The notes under the pieces: model-generated
What the model was told of the DNA's origin: nothing
What the model saw: only the letters and a program-made list of their open reading frames with translations
The model's database searches: none
NCBI GenBank assembly: GCA_034435675.1
Contig: DAOTWP010000286.1
Coordinates: 32,753-96,752 of the forward strand
Source of the DNA: DAOTWP01 sp034435675
Lineage (GTDB): Bacteria > Chloroflexota > Anaerolineae > Aggregatilineales > Phototrophicaceae
Length of the DNA: 64,000 bases
Direction: 5' to 3'
In this document: positions 27,882 through 36,141 of the stretch, one piece after another
Position numbering within the stretch: position 1 is the stretch's first letter
How the letters are laid out: every line of letters begins with the position of its first letter
Made by a program: the position numbers and the translations under genes

Positions 27882-27914
27882 TAGCCCTCTTTCGCTTTTT
27901 GAATCAATGGAATC

Positions 27915-27928
27915 GGAACATATGTTCC
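27915..27928. promoter_or_regulatory. Perfect palindrome GGAACATATGTTCC upstream of VOC gene
   Basis: A 14-bp perfectly symmetric site 34 bp upstream of the VOC start codon, in AT-rich DNA, with a further ATGGAA half-copy on the left. Placement suits an operator overlapping the promoter. The cognate regulator is not identified; the LuxR/MalT protein encoded next door is one candidate, but that class usually recognises other sites. Confidence 0.45.
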
Positions 27929-28071
27929 ATGAACAGTGTAACATAGATTTACTGCAATGCCTGTTAAATTCTCTTCAAATTTTTTGTTTGGAATGGATGA
28001 TGCCTGCGTTGGGTTGCTGCCCGTCAAGACAGGACGGGTCAGGATTGTGTTATCTGCGGTTTCGGCAGAAT

Positions 28072-30714
28072 TTACGTGCTGCCTTCGCCCAGCAGACCGG
28101 CGGCGCGCGCCCTGACGATTGCCTGCGCACGGCTGCTGACCGCCAGCTTGCCGTAAATGTGATTGATGTGCTGCTTGACTGTACCTGTGCTGATATACAG
28201 CCGCTGCGCAATTTCGGGGTTGCTTAAGCCTTCAGCGACCAGGCGCAGGACATCCACCTCCCGTTCGCTGAGCGGCTCTGCCAGCGGTGAGGCGGCGACC
28301 AGCGGGCGCGGCGTGCTGACTCCTGCCGCTTCCAGCAACCGGAGGACGAATGCAGGCGCTGCACTCCGCACGGCGGGCAGCAGCCCGATGATGTCGGCAT
28401 CTTCATCCAGAAACAGGCGCAGATAGTTCTCTGGCGCGGCAAGCTGCACAGCTTCGGCAAGTGTCTGCTGTGCACGAGGCAGGTCGTCCAGCCGTGCTGC
28501 CGCCAGCGCTTGCAGGATATGCACGGTAATCAGCGGGCGGCGCAGCCCTTCGTTGCGGGTGAACTGTTCCAGTTCGGTCAGGCGCGCTTGCGCTGCGTCA
28601 AGCTGTCCCTGCGCCAGCAGCAGGCGGGCGCGCATCAGGTGGCTTTGAATGCGTGAATAGTGCAAGGGTTCATGTTGTTCAGACTGGGTTTCAAACACTA
28701 TGCCGCCACTGTGCTGCTGGTAGTCCCCGCGCCGCAGCCGCAAGAACGCCGCCATCGCCTGGTACCATTCTGCATCGCCGGGTCCGCCATGCCGTGACTG
28801 CTGGGCTGCCTGTTCCAATGCCTGAAGCGCCGCCTCGGTATTGCCCTGCGCAAACGTCGTCTGTGCCGCCAGCGCTGCCGTCACAACGCGATAGGCATCG
28901 ATACCAAGCTGTGCGCTGAGTGCTGCCGCCTGCGCGTGGCACTGTGCGGACAGGTCGAGGTCGCCGGCATCATAATGCAGAATGCCCAGTTCGCTGAAAT
29001 GCACCGCTGCCCCCGGCGAGACGCGCCCCTGCGTGTCGGTCAGGCGGGCGATGCCTTCTTCGCAGACGGCGATGGCGGCGCGGCGCTGCCCCTGGTAATT
29101 GAGCGCGATTGCCAGCGAAATCTCAATCGCAGCGGTGAAGAGCAGATTGTCGATCGCCAGCCCGCTTTGCCGCGCCGCCTGGAACGCAAGAATCGCGTCA
29201 TGCAGCCTGCCTGTGTGTTCCAGCGACTCTGCCTGTGCCCACAGCGCCATGATGCGCCAGTTGACCTCGGTCTCGTCCAATTCACGCAGTGCCTCAGTCG
29301 CCAGGACTACACCTTGCGCATAGTCATGATCACCAAAGATGGCAAGCAGACTCTTTGTGGTCAACCACGCACCGCGCAGTTCCACAGGAGGCGCTGCCAG
29401 CAGCAGCGGCGCGATCTCGCGCATACTGCCGTTCATGATCAGTGCCAGTGCTTTAAGCAGTGCCAGCAGCGGCAGCGCCTGCACACGCTCTGGCGGTAGG
29501 GTTTCCAGCCATATCCCCAGCGTTGCCATGCCACCCTTAAAAAACAGACTTTCGCCAATGTCCAGCAGCAGTCGCTCAGCCAGCACCCATTCGCCGGACA
29601 GTGCCCCGGCGGACAATGCGTGCTGCACAGCGGGAACCCATGCGCCCTGCTCAACATACCATGCCGAGGCACGCTCATGCAGCCGCGCGAAAGTATCGTC
29701 GGGCAGGTGCGTGCGCAGGAAAGCGGCGAACAAATGGTGATAGCGATACCACTCACGGCGGTGATCCAGCGGGATGACGAACAGATTCGCCCGATCAAGC
29801 TGTTCCAGCAGCTCTCGACTGTCCGACCGCCCGGTGATGCTGTCACAGAGCGCCGCGTTGAAACGTTCCAGAACAGCCGTCTGCTGCAAGAATGCGCGGA
29901 TTTCCGGCGGCTGGTGATCGAGCACTTCGCTGACCAGATAGTCAATCACATAACGGTCGTCGCCGGTGAACTGCGCAACGAAGGCTTCAGGATCACCAGC
30001 ATGTTCGTGCAATGCCAGCGCCGCAAGCTGCAAACCGGCAATCCAGCCTTCGGTGCGTCCTGCCAGCGCCTCGACCGCTGCCGGGGAGAGCGACAGGTGC
30101 ATGGATTGCATCAGGAAATCCTGTGTTTCCTGCAGCGAAAAACGCAGATCGCGTTCGCGCAGTTCGGTCAATTGTCCACGTGCGCGCAGCCGTGCACGCG
30201 AAAACGGCGGATCCTCACGAGTGAGCAGCACCAGGTGCAGCGTGGGCGGCAGATTGTCGAGCAGAAATTCGACACCCTGATGAATGGCAGGCGCTGTGAT
30301 GGTGTGGTAATCGTCCAGCACAAGGACAGCGTCTGTTCCCAGCGCGGCGAGGTCATTCACCAGCAGAGCGACAACACTCTGTAGTGGCGGAAGCTGCGGC
30401 GCTTGCAGCAGCCGTGCGGCGGCAGCGCCAATATCATTGTGAAGCTGCTGCAGCGCAGCGATGAGCAGGGTGAGAAAACTGGTTGGGTCGTTATCGGCAG
30501 TGTCAAGCAGCACCCATGCGGCGGGATGCGCGCCGTTCGTCAGCCATGCGCTGACCAGCGTGGTTTTGCCAAAGCCTGCGGGGGCGGAAATCAGGGTTAA
30601 GCGCCGCCGCTGCTGCAAGCCCTCGTCCAGCCGGGCGAGCAGGTGTGGGCGTGGGATTTCCCCGGCGCGCGGCGGTGGCATGAACAGCTTGGTCGCCAGC
30701 AGCGGTCGAAACAT
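28072..30714 (-). CDS. MalT/LuxR-type ATP-dependent transcriptional regulator
   Basis: 880 residues, the usual size of LAL (large ATP-binding LuxR) regulators. The N-terminus has LLATKLFMPPPR, typical of MalT relatives, then Walker A SAPAGFGKTTLV near residues 43-54 and Walker B-like DAVLVLDDYHTI near 129. The centre is an alpha-helical TPR-like sensor region (repeated A/L-rich helices, residues ~350-780). The C-terminus is a LuxR HTH, LSEREVDVLRLVAEGLSNPE ... STGTVKQHINHIYGKL (about 815-870). It should activate transcription when an inducer binds the sensor region. The target is not evident; neighbours are a VOC protein and a small conserved protein. Divergence from nothing obvious suggests a trans-acting role. 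Confidence 0.93.
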   Translation of the reverse strand: MFRPLLATKLFMPPPRAGEIPRPHLLARLDEGLQQRRRLTLISAPAGFGKTTLVSAWLTNGAHPAAWVLLDTADNDPTSFLTLLIAALQQLHNDIGAAAARLLQAPQLPPLQSVVALLVNDLAALGTDAVLVLDDYHTITAPAIHQGVEFLLDNLPPTLHLVLLTREDPPFSRARLRARGQLTELRERDLRFSLQETQDFLMQSMHLSLSPAAVEALAGRTEGWIAGLQLAALALHEHAGDPEAFVAQFTGDDRYVIDYLVSEVLDHQPPEIRAFLQQTAVLERFNAALCDSITGRSDSRELLEQLDRANLFVIPLDHRREWYRYHHLFAAFLRTHLPDDTFARLHERASAWYVEQGAWVPAVQHALSAGALSGEWVLAERLLLDIGESLFFKGGMATLGIWLETLPPERVQALPLLALLKALALIMNGSMREIAPLLLAAPPVELRGAWLTTKSLLAIFGDHDYAQGVVLATEALRELDETEVNWRIMALWAQAESLEHTGRLHDAILAFQAARQSGLAIDNLLFTAAIEISLAIALNYQGQRRAAIAVCEEGIARLTDTQGRVSPGAAVHFSELGILHYDAGDLDLSAQCHAQAAALSAQLGIDAYRVVTAALAAQTTFAQGNTEAALQALEQAAQQSRHGGPGDAEWYQAMAAFLRLRRGDYQQHSGGIVFETQSEQHEPLHYSRIQSHLMRARLLLAQGQLDAAQARLTELEQFTRNEGLRRPLITVHILQALAAARLDDLPRAQQTLAEAVQLAAPENYLRLFLDEDADIIGLLPAVRSAAPAFVLRLLEAAGVSTPRPLVAASPLAEPLSEREVDVLRLVAEGLSNPEIAQRLYISTGTVKQHINHIYGKLAVSSRAQAIVRARAAGLLGEGST

Positions 30715-31079
30715 GGAACAGCATTCCCCAGTTCATTCGATGACACATAAAGGTATTGTGCCATACGTGCTGCGGCGGGGCAAAGTTGCGGGAGTACTGG
30801 TATGAAAGAGGGTGCGCAGCCTGACGCATCCTGCAAAAGAATTGCGGCGTGAAGACAGCCTCTAAGTACACTAACAAGGCTAAGTTGACTACTCCGGTAC
30901 AGCCCTCACCCCCGCAGTCCCCCGCTTCCCAACGCTGCTTCGCGGTTGGGCGAGGGGGAGGGGAAATCCCCGGCAATTGGGTTGCTTCCCGCTCCTGGTG
31001 CCAAAGGCACGGTCGGGAGCGGGGTTGGGGGTGAGGGCTAGACAAAGGCAGCGGGTGTCATGCTCATCTTGTCGCTGCA
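30715..31079. other. 365-bp intergenic region with palindromic repeat
   Basis: No gene seen. Its left end should carry the promoter of the leftward LuxR/MalT gene; the right half is occupied by a nested palindromic element (30901-31039). Confidence 0.5.
30901..31039. repeat. Nested palindromic intergenic element
   Basis: Outer perfect 13-bp inverted repeats AGCCCTCACCCCC (30901-30913) and GGGGGTGAGGGCT (31027-31039) enclose an inner pair CCCGCTCC (30988-30995) and GGAGCGGG (31016-31023). The G/C-biased composition differs from neighbouring genes. The same AGCCCTCACCCC core recurs in the small hairpin at 31383-31402. This looks like a REP-type dispersed element; no coding frame. Confidence 0.6.
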
Positions 31080-31337
31080 CTAGACTGTGATGCGGTTGAC
31101 CGAGATCAGCGGCAGGGCGAGATCGCGCAGGCGCGCCAGCACACCGTACAGCGCTGCCTGATCAATCAGTGTACCGCGCAGCACCGTTTCGCCGTTTGCC
31201 TCGCTGATGATGCTCATAGAGTCGAACCAGTGACTCCAATGATTGCCAACCAGCTTGCCCTGCACCCGAATCTCATAGACCAGCGAGTGCGTGTGCGGGT
31301 TTGCGCCGTTCGGGTAGGGGGTCATTTGTGGACGCAT
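31080..31337 (-). CDS. Small conserved protein of unknown function
   Basis: 85 residues starting at an ATG with GAAAGGTG just upstream. The composition is normal for a soluble beta/alpha protein: YEIRVQGKLVGNHWSHWFD, then GETVLRGTLIDQAALYGVLA, then LRDLALPLISVNRI. I recall similar short proteins (Y-x-I-x-V-x-G-x-L ... W-x-x-WF ... DQAAL-x-G-x-L-x-x-L) as widespread hypothetical proteins in Chloroflexota and Actinobacteria, but no function is known to me. Its frame, ribosome site and that conserved pattern argue for a real gene. Confidence 0.75.
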   Translation of the reverse strand: MRPQMTPYPNGANPHTHSLVYEIRVQGKLVGNHWSHWFDSMSIISEANGETVLRGTLIDQAALYGVLARLRDLALPLISVNRITV

Positions 31338-31382
31338 GGTTGCACCTTTCTCATTGTGTGCGTGAGGCAGTCAGGGACAAAT

Positions 31383-31402
31383 GGGTGAGGCAGCCCTCAC
31401 CC
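31383..31402. repeat. Short hairpin GGGTGAGG-CAGC-CCTCACCC
   Basis: A perfect 8-bp stem with a 4-nt loop in the 95-bp gap between two minus-strand genes. It shares the GGTGAGG/CCTCACC core with the larger palindromic element 350 bp to the left, so it may be a fragment of the same family or a weak terminator after the acyltransferase gene. Confidence 0.5.
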
Positions 31403-31432
31403 CTTTGTATGTGTACGTTTGCTGATGAACCC

Positions 31433-32152
31433 TCAGATGCCGGGGAACTCGGCGGTGTCGTGCATGTTGACCGGCGCTGCCTGTGTGCTGCTGATCCGGG
31501 CGGCGCTTTCACGGCTCAGGCGCATGATGCGCGCCATCAGCGCCTCGGTCTGCTGCACAACCTGCTCACGTTCCTCCACGCTGCCGCGCATCTGCACAGG
31601 TGCGCCGACGGTCACGGCATAGGGTCCCCGCGCGTAAACTCGTGCAATCTCCGGTTCCCCGAGCGCGTTGCGAATGCCCGTATCAATGAACTTGATACGG
31701 CTCCAATCCAGCGCGATACCCATCGGCACAATGGGCACCCCTGCCAGCAGTGCCAGTCGCACGGTACCCGTATGCGGGTGGGCGGGTACATGCTCGGCAG
31801 TGCTCAGCGCACCTTCCGGGGCGACCAGCAGGGTTTCCCCGGCGCGCAGCAGGTCGAGTGCGGCATCGAAGGCGCTGCGCCCGCTGCCGGTGATGACCGG
31901 GATGTGCCCGCTGCGGCGCAGGTAGGCACCGAAAAGCGGCACTTTGAACGCCGACTCCGTCACCAGAATATGCACCCGCTGCGGAATGACTGCGACGCTG
32001 ACGAATGGATCGAGCGTCGTCGGATGGTTGATGGCGATGATCTTTGCCCCATCCGGCAGATGGCGATTGAACTGGATATCCAGATCGAGCAGCAGCTTTC
32101 CGTACAGTTTGACGACTTGTTTTCCCGCAGTGTAGAGCAGATGGCGCTTCAT
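31433..32152 (-). CDS. 1-acyl-sn-glycerol-3-phosphate acyltransferase (PlsC-like)
   Basis: 239 residues. The acyltransferase H-x4-D motif is present as INHPTTLDPF near residues 40-49, followed by a FKVPLFGAYLRRSGHIPV block and VAPEGALS (the E-G motif of block III). It would acylate lysophosphatidate, or a related lysolipid, at the membrane face. A short amphipathic N-terminus is present but no clear membrane helix. It is divergently transcribed from the SGNH hydrolase, another lipid/ester-type enzyme, but a joint role is not shown. Confidence 0.87.
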   Translation of the reverse strand: MKRHLLYTAGKQVVKLYGKLLLDLDIQFNRHLPDGAKIIAINHPTTLDPFVSVAVIPQRVHILVTESAFKVPLFGAYLRRSGHIPVITGSGRSAFDAALDLLRAGETLLVAPEGALSTAEHVPAHPHTGTVRLALLAGVPIVPMGIALDWSRIKFIDTGIRNALGEPEIARVYARGPYAVTVGAPVQMRGSVEEREQVVQQTEALMARIMRLSRESAARISSTQAAPVNMHDTAEFPGI

Positions 32153-32265
32153 GAGACTTGCCTTGCTTGTGTGCGAACGTTATGCCTTTACATTCGCATC
32201 TCTGGGGGTGTAAAGTCGCCTAACCGGGGGGTATATTCGCGGTTATAGTGGGGGTGTAGTGCACT
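32153..32265. promoter_or_regulatory. Divergent promoter region with TAACCG/CGGTTA dyad
   Basis: This 113-bp gap lies between the divergent acyltransferase and SGNH genes. It contains a 6-bp inverted repeat (TAACCG near 32220, CGGTTA near 32239) with a 13-bp spacer holding TATATT, and a TATAGT about 20 bp before the rightward ATG. Could be shared control; unproven. Confidence 0.35.
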
Positions 32266-32964
32266 ATGCAGATTGCATTTTACGGCGACAGCCTGACAGC
32301 GGGTTTTCCCGGTGTGTCCTATTTTCGTCTGCTGCAAGCGCGCCTGCCGGAGGATCGCCTGCTGAACTTTGGTAAGCCGGGCGACACCGCGTTGAACCTG
32401 TACACCCGGTTGCAACGGCGCGGCACCCTCCCACAGGTAGATGTGGCATTCCTCTGGATCGGTGGCAATGACCTGCTGGTGCGCCGATCCGCGCTGATGA
32501 CACGGGTTCGACAGCAGCGGGCAAAAACGCCGCAGGACTTTGAAACCCAGTATCGCGCATTACTGGCAATGCTTACGCCCCGCGCGGAGCACGTATTCGC
32601 CGTTTCGCTGCCGCTGATTGGCGAGGATGTGCCGAACGAGTGGGATGCACTCATTGCGGAATACTCGCAGATCATCAGGCAGTTGGCAGGCGAGGTTGCC
32701 AACACGACATTTGTGGATGTGCGTAGTGTGCTATTGGCTGAGCTGGCAGGGTGCAGGACACGCGAGTTTGTTCCCGGCAGCGAACTGGTCTCCGTTGTTG
32801 ACGCGCTGACCCTGCGCACGACGCAGCAGGTAGATCGCCGCGCGGCAGCACGCGGGCAGCACCTTACGCTGGACGGTGTACATTTTAACTCTGCCGGGGC
32901 GGCGCTGGTGGCAGAGACCTTCTATCAAACACTGGTGCAGTGGCGCAGCCGCGCAACTGCCTGA
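32266..32964 (+). CDS. SGNH/GDSL-family hydrolase
   Basis: 232 residues. Block I YGDSLTAGFPG carries the nucleophile Ser, GKPGDTALNL provides the block II Gly, WIGGNDLL the block III Asn, and LDGVHFNSAGAA the Asp-x-x-His pair of block V. No signal peptide, so probably a cytoplasmic esterase, lipase, or acyl-/acetyl-hydrolase. The family is too broad to name a substrate. It is followed by a terminator-like hairpin. Confidence 0.9.
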   Translation: MQIAFYGDSLTAGFPGVSYFRLLQARLPEDRLLNFGKPGDTALNLYTRLQRRGTLPQVDVAFLWIGGNDLLVRRSALMTRVRQQRAKTPQDFETQYRALLAMLTPRAEHVFAVSLPLIGEDVPNEWDALIAEYSQIIRQLAGEVANTTFVDVRSVLLAELAGCRTREFVPGSELVSVVDALTLRTTQQVDRRAAARGQHLTLDGVHFNSAGAALVAETFYQTLVQWRSRATA

Positions 32965-32973
32965 ATGAAGGCA

Positions 32974-33002
32974 ACAGGGGCAGGCTCCTGAACCGCCCCT
33001 GT
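32974..33002. terminator. Bidirectional terminator-like hairpin
   Basis: Perfect 8-bp stem ACAGGGGC / GCCCCTGT with a 13-nt loop between the convergent SGNH and GAPDH genes. Confidence 0.6.
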
Positions 33003-33050
33003 AAGTATAGAACTTCGGATTGTTTGTGTAGTTTGTTGAACTATCCTGTG

Positions 33051-34061
33051 CTATACCGTGACACTCAGATTGAGCACATGCAGCGCCTGCCGCACCATCT
33101 GGTACGTGTAACCCATCTCGTTGTCGTACCAGCTCATGATCTTGACCAGGTCACCCGCAACCACCTGCGTCAAGTCCAACGAGACAATCGCTGCATGGGG
33201 ATCGCCGATAATGTCTGAGGACACAATGGGGTCTTCGGATACACTGATGATGTCTTTGTAGTTTCCGGCTGCCTCTTCGCGGAATACCGCATTGATTTCT
33301 TCCACAGTCACGGGGCGGCTGACGAGCAACACGGTATCCGCAATCGACCCTACGGCAACAGGGACACGCAGCGATACCCCATCAAAATTACCTTTGTGTT
33401 CCGGCAGTGCTTTGGTGGTGGCAACCGCCGCGCCGGTGGACGACGGCACGATATTCGCTGCTGCCGCACGTCCCCGGCGCATGTCCTTTTTGCCACCGGG
33501 GGCATCCACGAGCATCTGCGTCGCGGTGTAGGCATGCACGGTAGTCATCGTCGCTTTCAGCACACCAAAATGCCGGTGCATGATCTCAATGATCGGCGTG
33601 ATATTATTGGTCGTGCAGCTTGCCGTCGAGATGATTTCGGCTTCGCCCATTTCCGTGTTGACCCCATAGACGACAGTAGGCACTTCATTACTGCTCGTCG
33701 GTCCGCTGATAATCACCGTTTTCGCACCAGCGGTGATATGTTTCCCCGCATCTTCCCGCTTGGTGAACAGCCCGGTGCTTTCAAAGACCAGATCAACACC
33801 GTACTGCGTCCACGGCAGGTTTGCTGGGTCACGTTCGCTGAGATAAGCGATTTCGTGCCCGTCAATAACCAGTTTACCGTCGCCGATGTTCACCGACTTG
33901 TGATAGCGCCCATAGACCGTGTCGTACTTGATCAGATAGGCAATGTTTTCCAGCGGGGCAATATCATTCACTGCGACGAGTTCGAGCTGCGGCGTGTCCA
34001 TGATGACTTTTAGTGCCGCGCGTCCGATGCGTCCCAGACCGTTAATCGCGACCTTCGCCAT
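33051..34061 (-). CDS. gap: Type I glyceraldehyde-3-phosphate dehydrogenase
   Basis: 336 residues from the ATG at 34061, chosen because GAGGAG lies seven bases upstream (an in-frame upstream ATG at 34109 lacks one). Rossmann start KVAINGLGRIGRAAL, the VND segment suggesting NAD preference, the catalytic Cys149 in STASCTTNNI, and the downstream WYDNEMGYTYQMV signature. It oxidises glyceraldehyde-3-phosphate with phosphate and NAD+ in glycolysis, reversibly. It is the last minus-strand gene after the amino-sugar operon, 57 bp downstream of the ROK kinase; co-transcription would connect amino-sugar breakdown to lower glycolysis. No pgk or tpi follows, which is less usual. Confidence 0.96.
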   Translation of the reverse strand: MAKVAINGLGRIGRAALKVIMDTPQLELVAVNDIAPLENIAYLIKYDTVYGRYHKSVNIGDGKLVIDGHEIAYLSERDPANLPWTQYGVDLVFESTGLFTKREDAGKHITAGAKTVIISGPTSSNEVPTVVYGVNTEMGEAEIISTASCTTNNITPIIEIMHRHFGVLKATMTTVHAYTATQMLVDAPGGKKDMRRGRAAAANIVPSSTGAAVATTKALPEHKGNFDGVSLRVPVAVGSIADTVLLVSRPVTVEEINAVFREEAAGNYKDIISVSEDPIVSSDIIGDPHAAIVSLDLTQVVAGDLVKIMSWYDNEMGYTYQMVRQALHVLNLSVTV

Positions 34062-34118
34062 TGGCTTTCTCCTCTGGTATAGGTTTCCTTTTGTGGACAG
34101 AGTGTCCACAAGGCTATC

Positions 34119-35063
34119 TTACCGCGCCTGTGCCTGTGCGTGCCAGACCAGCGCCGCCGCGCCAAGCGCATTCGACTCCAGCCGTGAGGCGACGACGCGC
34201 ACCTGTTCATGGGCAGCGGGCTGCGTGTGCTGGTGCAGGTGTGCTTCCAGCCGGGGCAGCCAGCCCGCCAGCGCCAAGCCCAGCCCGCCGCCAATCACGA
34301 AGCGCTCCGGGTTGAGCAGCCCTGCACACCAGACGAGAATCTGGGCAAGCTGCGCGAATGCTTCATCAAGCACCTGCTGTGCCAGTGTGTCGCCCTGTTC
34401 CCCCGCCTTGAGAATGTCCGCCGGCATGGGTTCTGGCTGCTGTGCCAGCGCGCTGTCGGGGTAATGCGCGGCGTGTTCGCGCAGCCCGGCGAGCAGCCCC
34501 ACGCCAGAGATGTACGCTTCAGGACAGCCACGCAGCCCACAGGCACAGGCACGTCCGCCGTGTGTCAGCGCCGTGTGTGCCAGTTCACCTGCCGCGCCCC
34601 TGCTGCCGGTGACCACCGCGCCGTCCACCACCAGCCCAATGCCCAGCCCGGTGCCGATGGCGATGCAAACGGCATTGCGGCAGCCCTGCGCCGCGCCAAA
34701 CGTAATTTCCCCCAGCGCGGCAGCGTTGGCATCCTTGTGTACACTGATTGGCAGCGCAAAACGCTCGCGGAGAATCTGCGCCAGCGGCACCGCATGCCAG
34801 CCGAGATTCACCGCCAGATGCACAATGCCTGCGTCCGGGTCAACGTAGCCCGGTACACCCACACCAATCCCGGCAACCGGCTTATGCGCCTGCGCCAGCA
34901 GCTCTTCAACGCCTGCCAGCAGATTTGCGATGACCTGCTGCTGACCGGCGGCGGCGTTGGTGGGGATGCGCTGTGTCGCGTGGGTGTGCCCCTGCGCGTC
35001 CACCAGCGCGTAGGCGATCTTGGTGCCGCCAATATCAATACCCAGCGCCAGCGCCGCCGTCAC
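34119..35063 (-). CDS. ROK-family sugar kinase (GlcNAc/glucose kinase-like)
   Basis: 314 residues from a GTG at 35063 that overlaps the stop of the SIS gene (GTGA). The open frame to 35414 is antisense overlap and is rejected. Hallmarks: phosphate loop LGIDIGGTKIAYALVD, catalytic KDANAAALGE, IGTGLGIGLVVDG, and the ROK zinc motif HGGRACACGLRGCPEAYIS. It should phosphorylate a hexose, most likely N-acetylglucosamine given its neighbours, supplying substrate for NagA. A glucokinase cannot be excluded from sequence. Confidence 0.9.
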   Translation of the reverse strand: MTAALALGIDIGGTKIAYALVDAQGHTHATQRIPTNAAAGQQQVIANLLAGVEELLAQAHKPVAGIGVGVPGYVDPDAGIVHLAVNLGWHAVPLAQILRERFALPISVHKDANAAALGEITFGAAQGCRNAVCIAIGTGLGIGLVVDGAVVTGSRGAAGELAHTALTHGGRACACGLRGCPEAYISGVGLLAGLREHAAHYPDSALAQQPEPMPADILKAGEQGDTLAQQVLDEAFAQLAQILVWCAGLLNPERFVIGGGLGLALAGWLPRLEAHLHQHTQPAAHEQVRVVASRLESNALGAAALVWHAQAQAR

Positions 35064-36094
35064 TGCGTCACCGTCACTTTCTGGATGCCGCGCGGGGTAT
35101 CCACCGCGTAGCCTTTTTCTGCTGCCAGGTGCATGGCGAACAACTGACCGGGGATAACCGCGCAGACGGGCGTCAGCCATTCGGGCATGGCGGGGATGGG
35201 CATGGCAGTGCGTCCGCTGCGCAGTGTGTCCTCGTCGTTGGATATGACCAGCGCTTCGGCGCGGCGTTCGTTGAGCAGTTGCAGGAAGTCGCGCAGGATG
35301 GGCAGTGTTTTGCCCTGCGGGGCGACGACGACCACCGGAAAGCCCGGTTCGAGCAGCGCCATCGGTCCGTGGCGGAAGTCCGCCTCGCTGTAACCGTGCC
35401 CGGTCAGGTAGCACAGTTCCTTGATCTTGAGGCTGACTTCAAACGCGGTGCAGTAGTTGTAACCGCGCCCGATGGCGGCGAAGTGCTGCGCATAGCGGTA
35501 GCGCTGCACCCACGCGGGCAGGTTCGCTGTCAGATCGAGCGTCTGTTCGGCATAATCGGGAAGCTGCGCCGCCGCACTGTGCAGGTGTTCGTCGTCTGCC
35601 AGCGCCGCCGCCAGCAGTGCCACCGCGGTGAGTTCGGCGGTGTAGGTTTTGGTTGCGGCAACGCTGCGTTCTTCTTCGGCGTGCAGGTAGATGTGATGTG
35701 CAGCATTTTTTGCCAGCGGCGACTCGGGCGTGTTGGTGATGCCCAGCGTCAGCGCGCCCTGTTCGCGCGCGTCCAGAATCACCTGATTGATGTCCGTAGA
35801 CGCGCCCGACTGCGAGATGCCGATCACCAGGGCGCGCGCGAGGTCAGGCGGGGCAGCATAGAGCGTGTGCAGCGAGGGGGTTGCCAGCGCCACTGTCAGC
35901 CGCGCCAGCCCACCGAGCACATATTGAGCATAGCGTGCGGCGTTGTCGGAGGTGCCGCGTGCCGCAATGTAGATGAACGCGGGGGCAAATGCGCGAATTG
36001 CCGCGCTGATCTGGCGCACAGTGCCGCTTTCTTCGGCGATCAGCCGACGCAGCACGCCGGGTTGAGCATGGATTTCTTCGGCAAGATAGGACAT
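35060..36094 (-). CDS. Double SIS-domain aminosugar deaminase/isomerase (GlmS C-terminal-like)
   Basis: 344 residues with two sugar-isomerase domains. The first has IYIAARGTSDNAARYAQYVL, VIGISQSGASTDINQVI and AEEERSVAATKTYTAEL; the second has FAAIGRGYNYCTAFEVSLKIKEL and AEDFRHGP-like sequence (EADFRHGPMALLE). It lacks the glutamine amidotransferase domain of GlmS. Such stand-alone proteins (AgaS or NagB-II type) deaminate glucosamine-6-phosphate to fructose-6-phosphate plus ammonia. Position between nagA and the ROK kinase supports that. No classical NagB is present in the window. Confidence 0.9.
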   Translation of the reverse strand: MSYLAEEIHAQPGVLRRLIAEESGTVRQISAAIRAFAPAFIYIAARGTSDNAARYAQYVLGGLARLTVALATPSLHTLYAAPPDLARALVIGISQSGASTDINQVILDAREQGALTLGITNTPESPLAKNAAHHIYLHAEEERSVAATKTYTAELTAVALLAAALADDEHLHSAAAQLPDYAEQTLDLTANLPAWVQRYRYAQHFAAIGRGYNYCTAFEVSLKIKELCYLTGHGYSEADFRHGPMALLEPGFPVVVVAPQGKTLPILRDFLQLLNERRAEALVISNDEDTLRSGRTAMPIPAMPEWLTPVCAVIPGQLFAMHLAAEKGYAVDTPRGIQKVTVTQ

Positions 36095-36141
36095 AGACAG
36101 ACCTTTGTATCTCTGAATAGCTGAAAGAGTATTGCGCTGGT

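Noticed and set aside
30861..30880. CTAAGTACA resembling the left end of the 97-bp element
   Set aside because: Only nine bases match, and no matching right end TGTACTTAG is found within 300 bp.
35064..35414. 117-codon N-terminal extension of the ROK kinase
   Set aside because: Arg/Ala-rich antisense of the SIS gene; the GTG at 35063 gives a canonical ROK start and a GTGA overlap.
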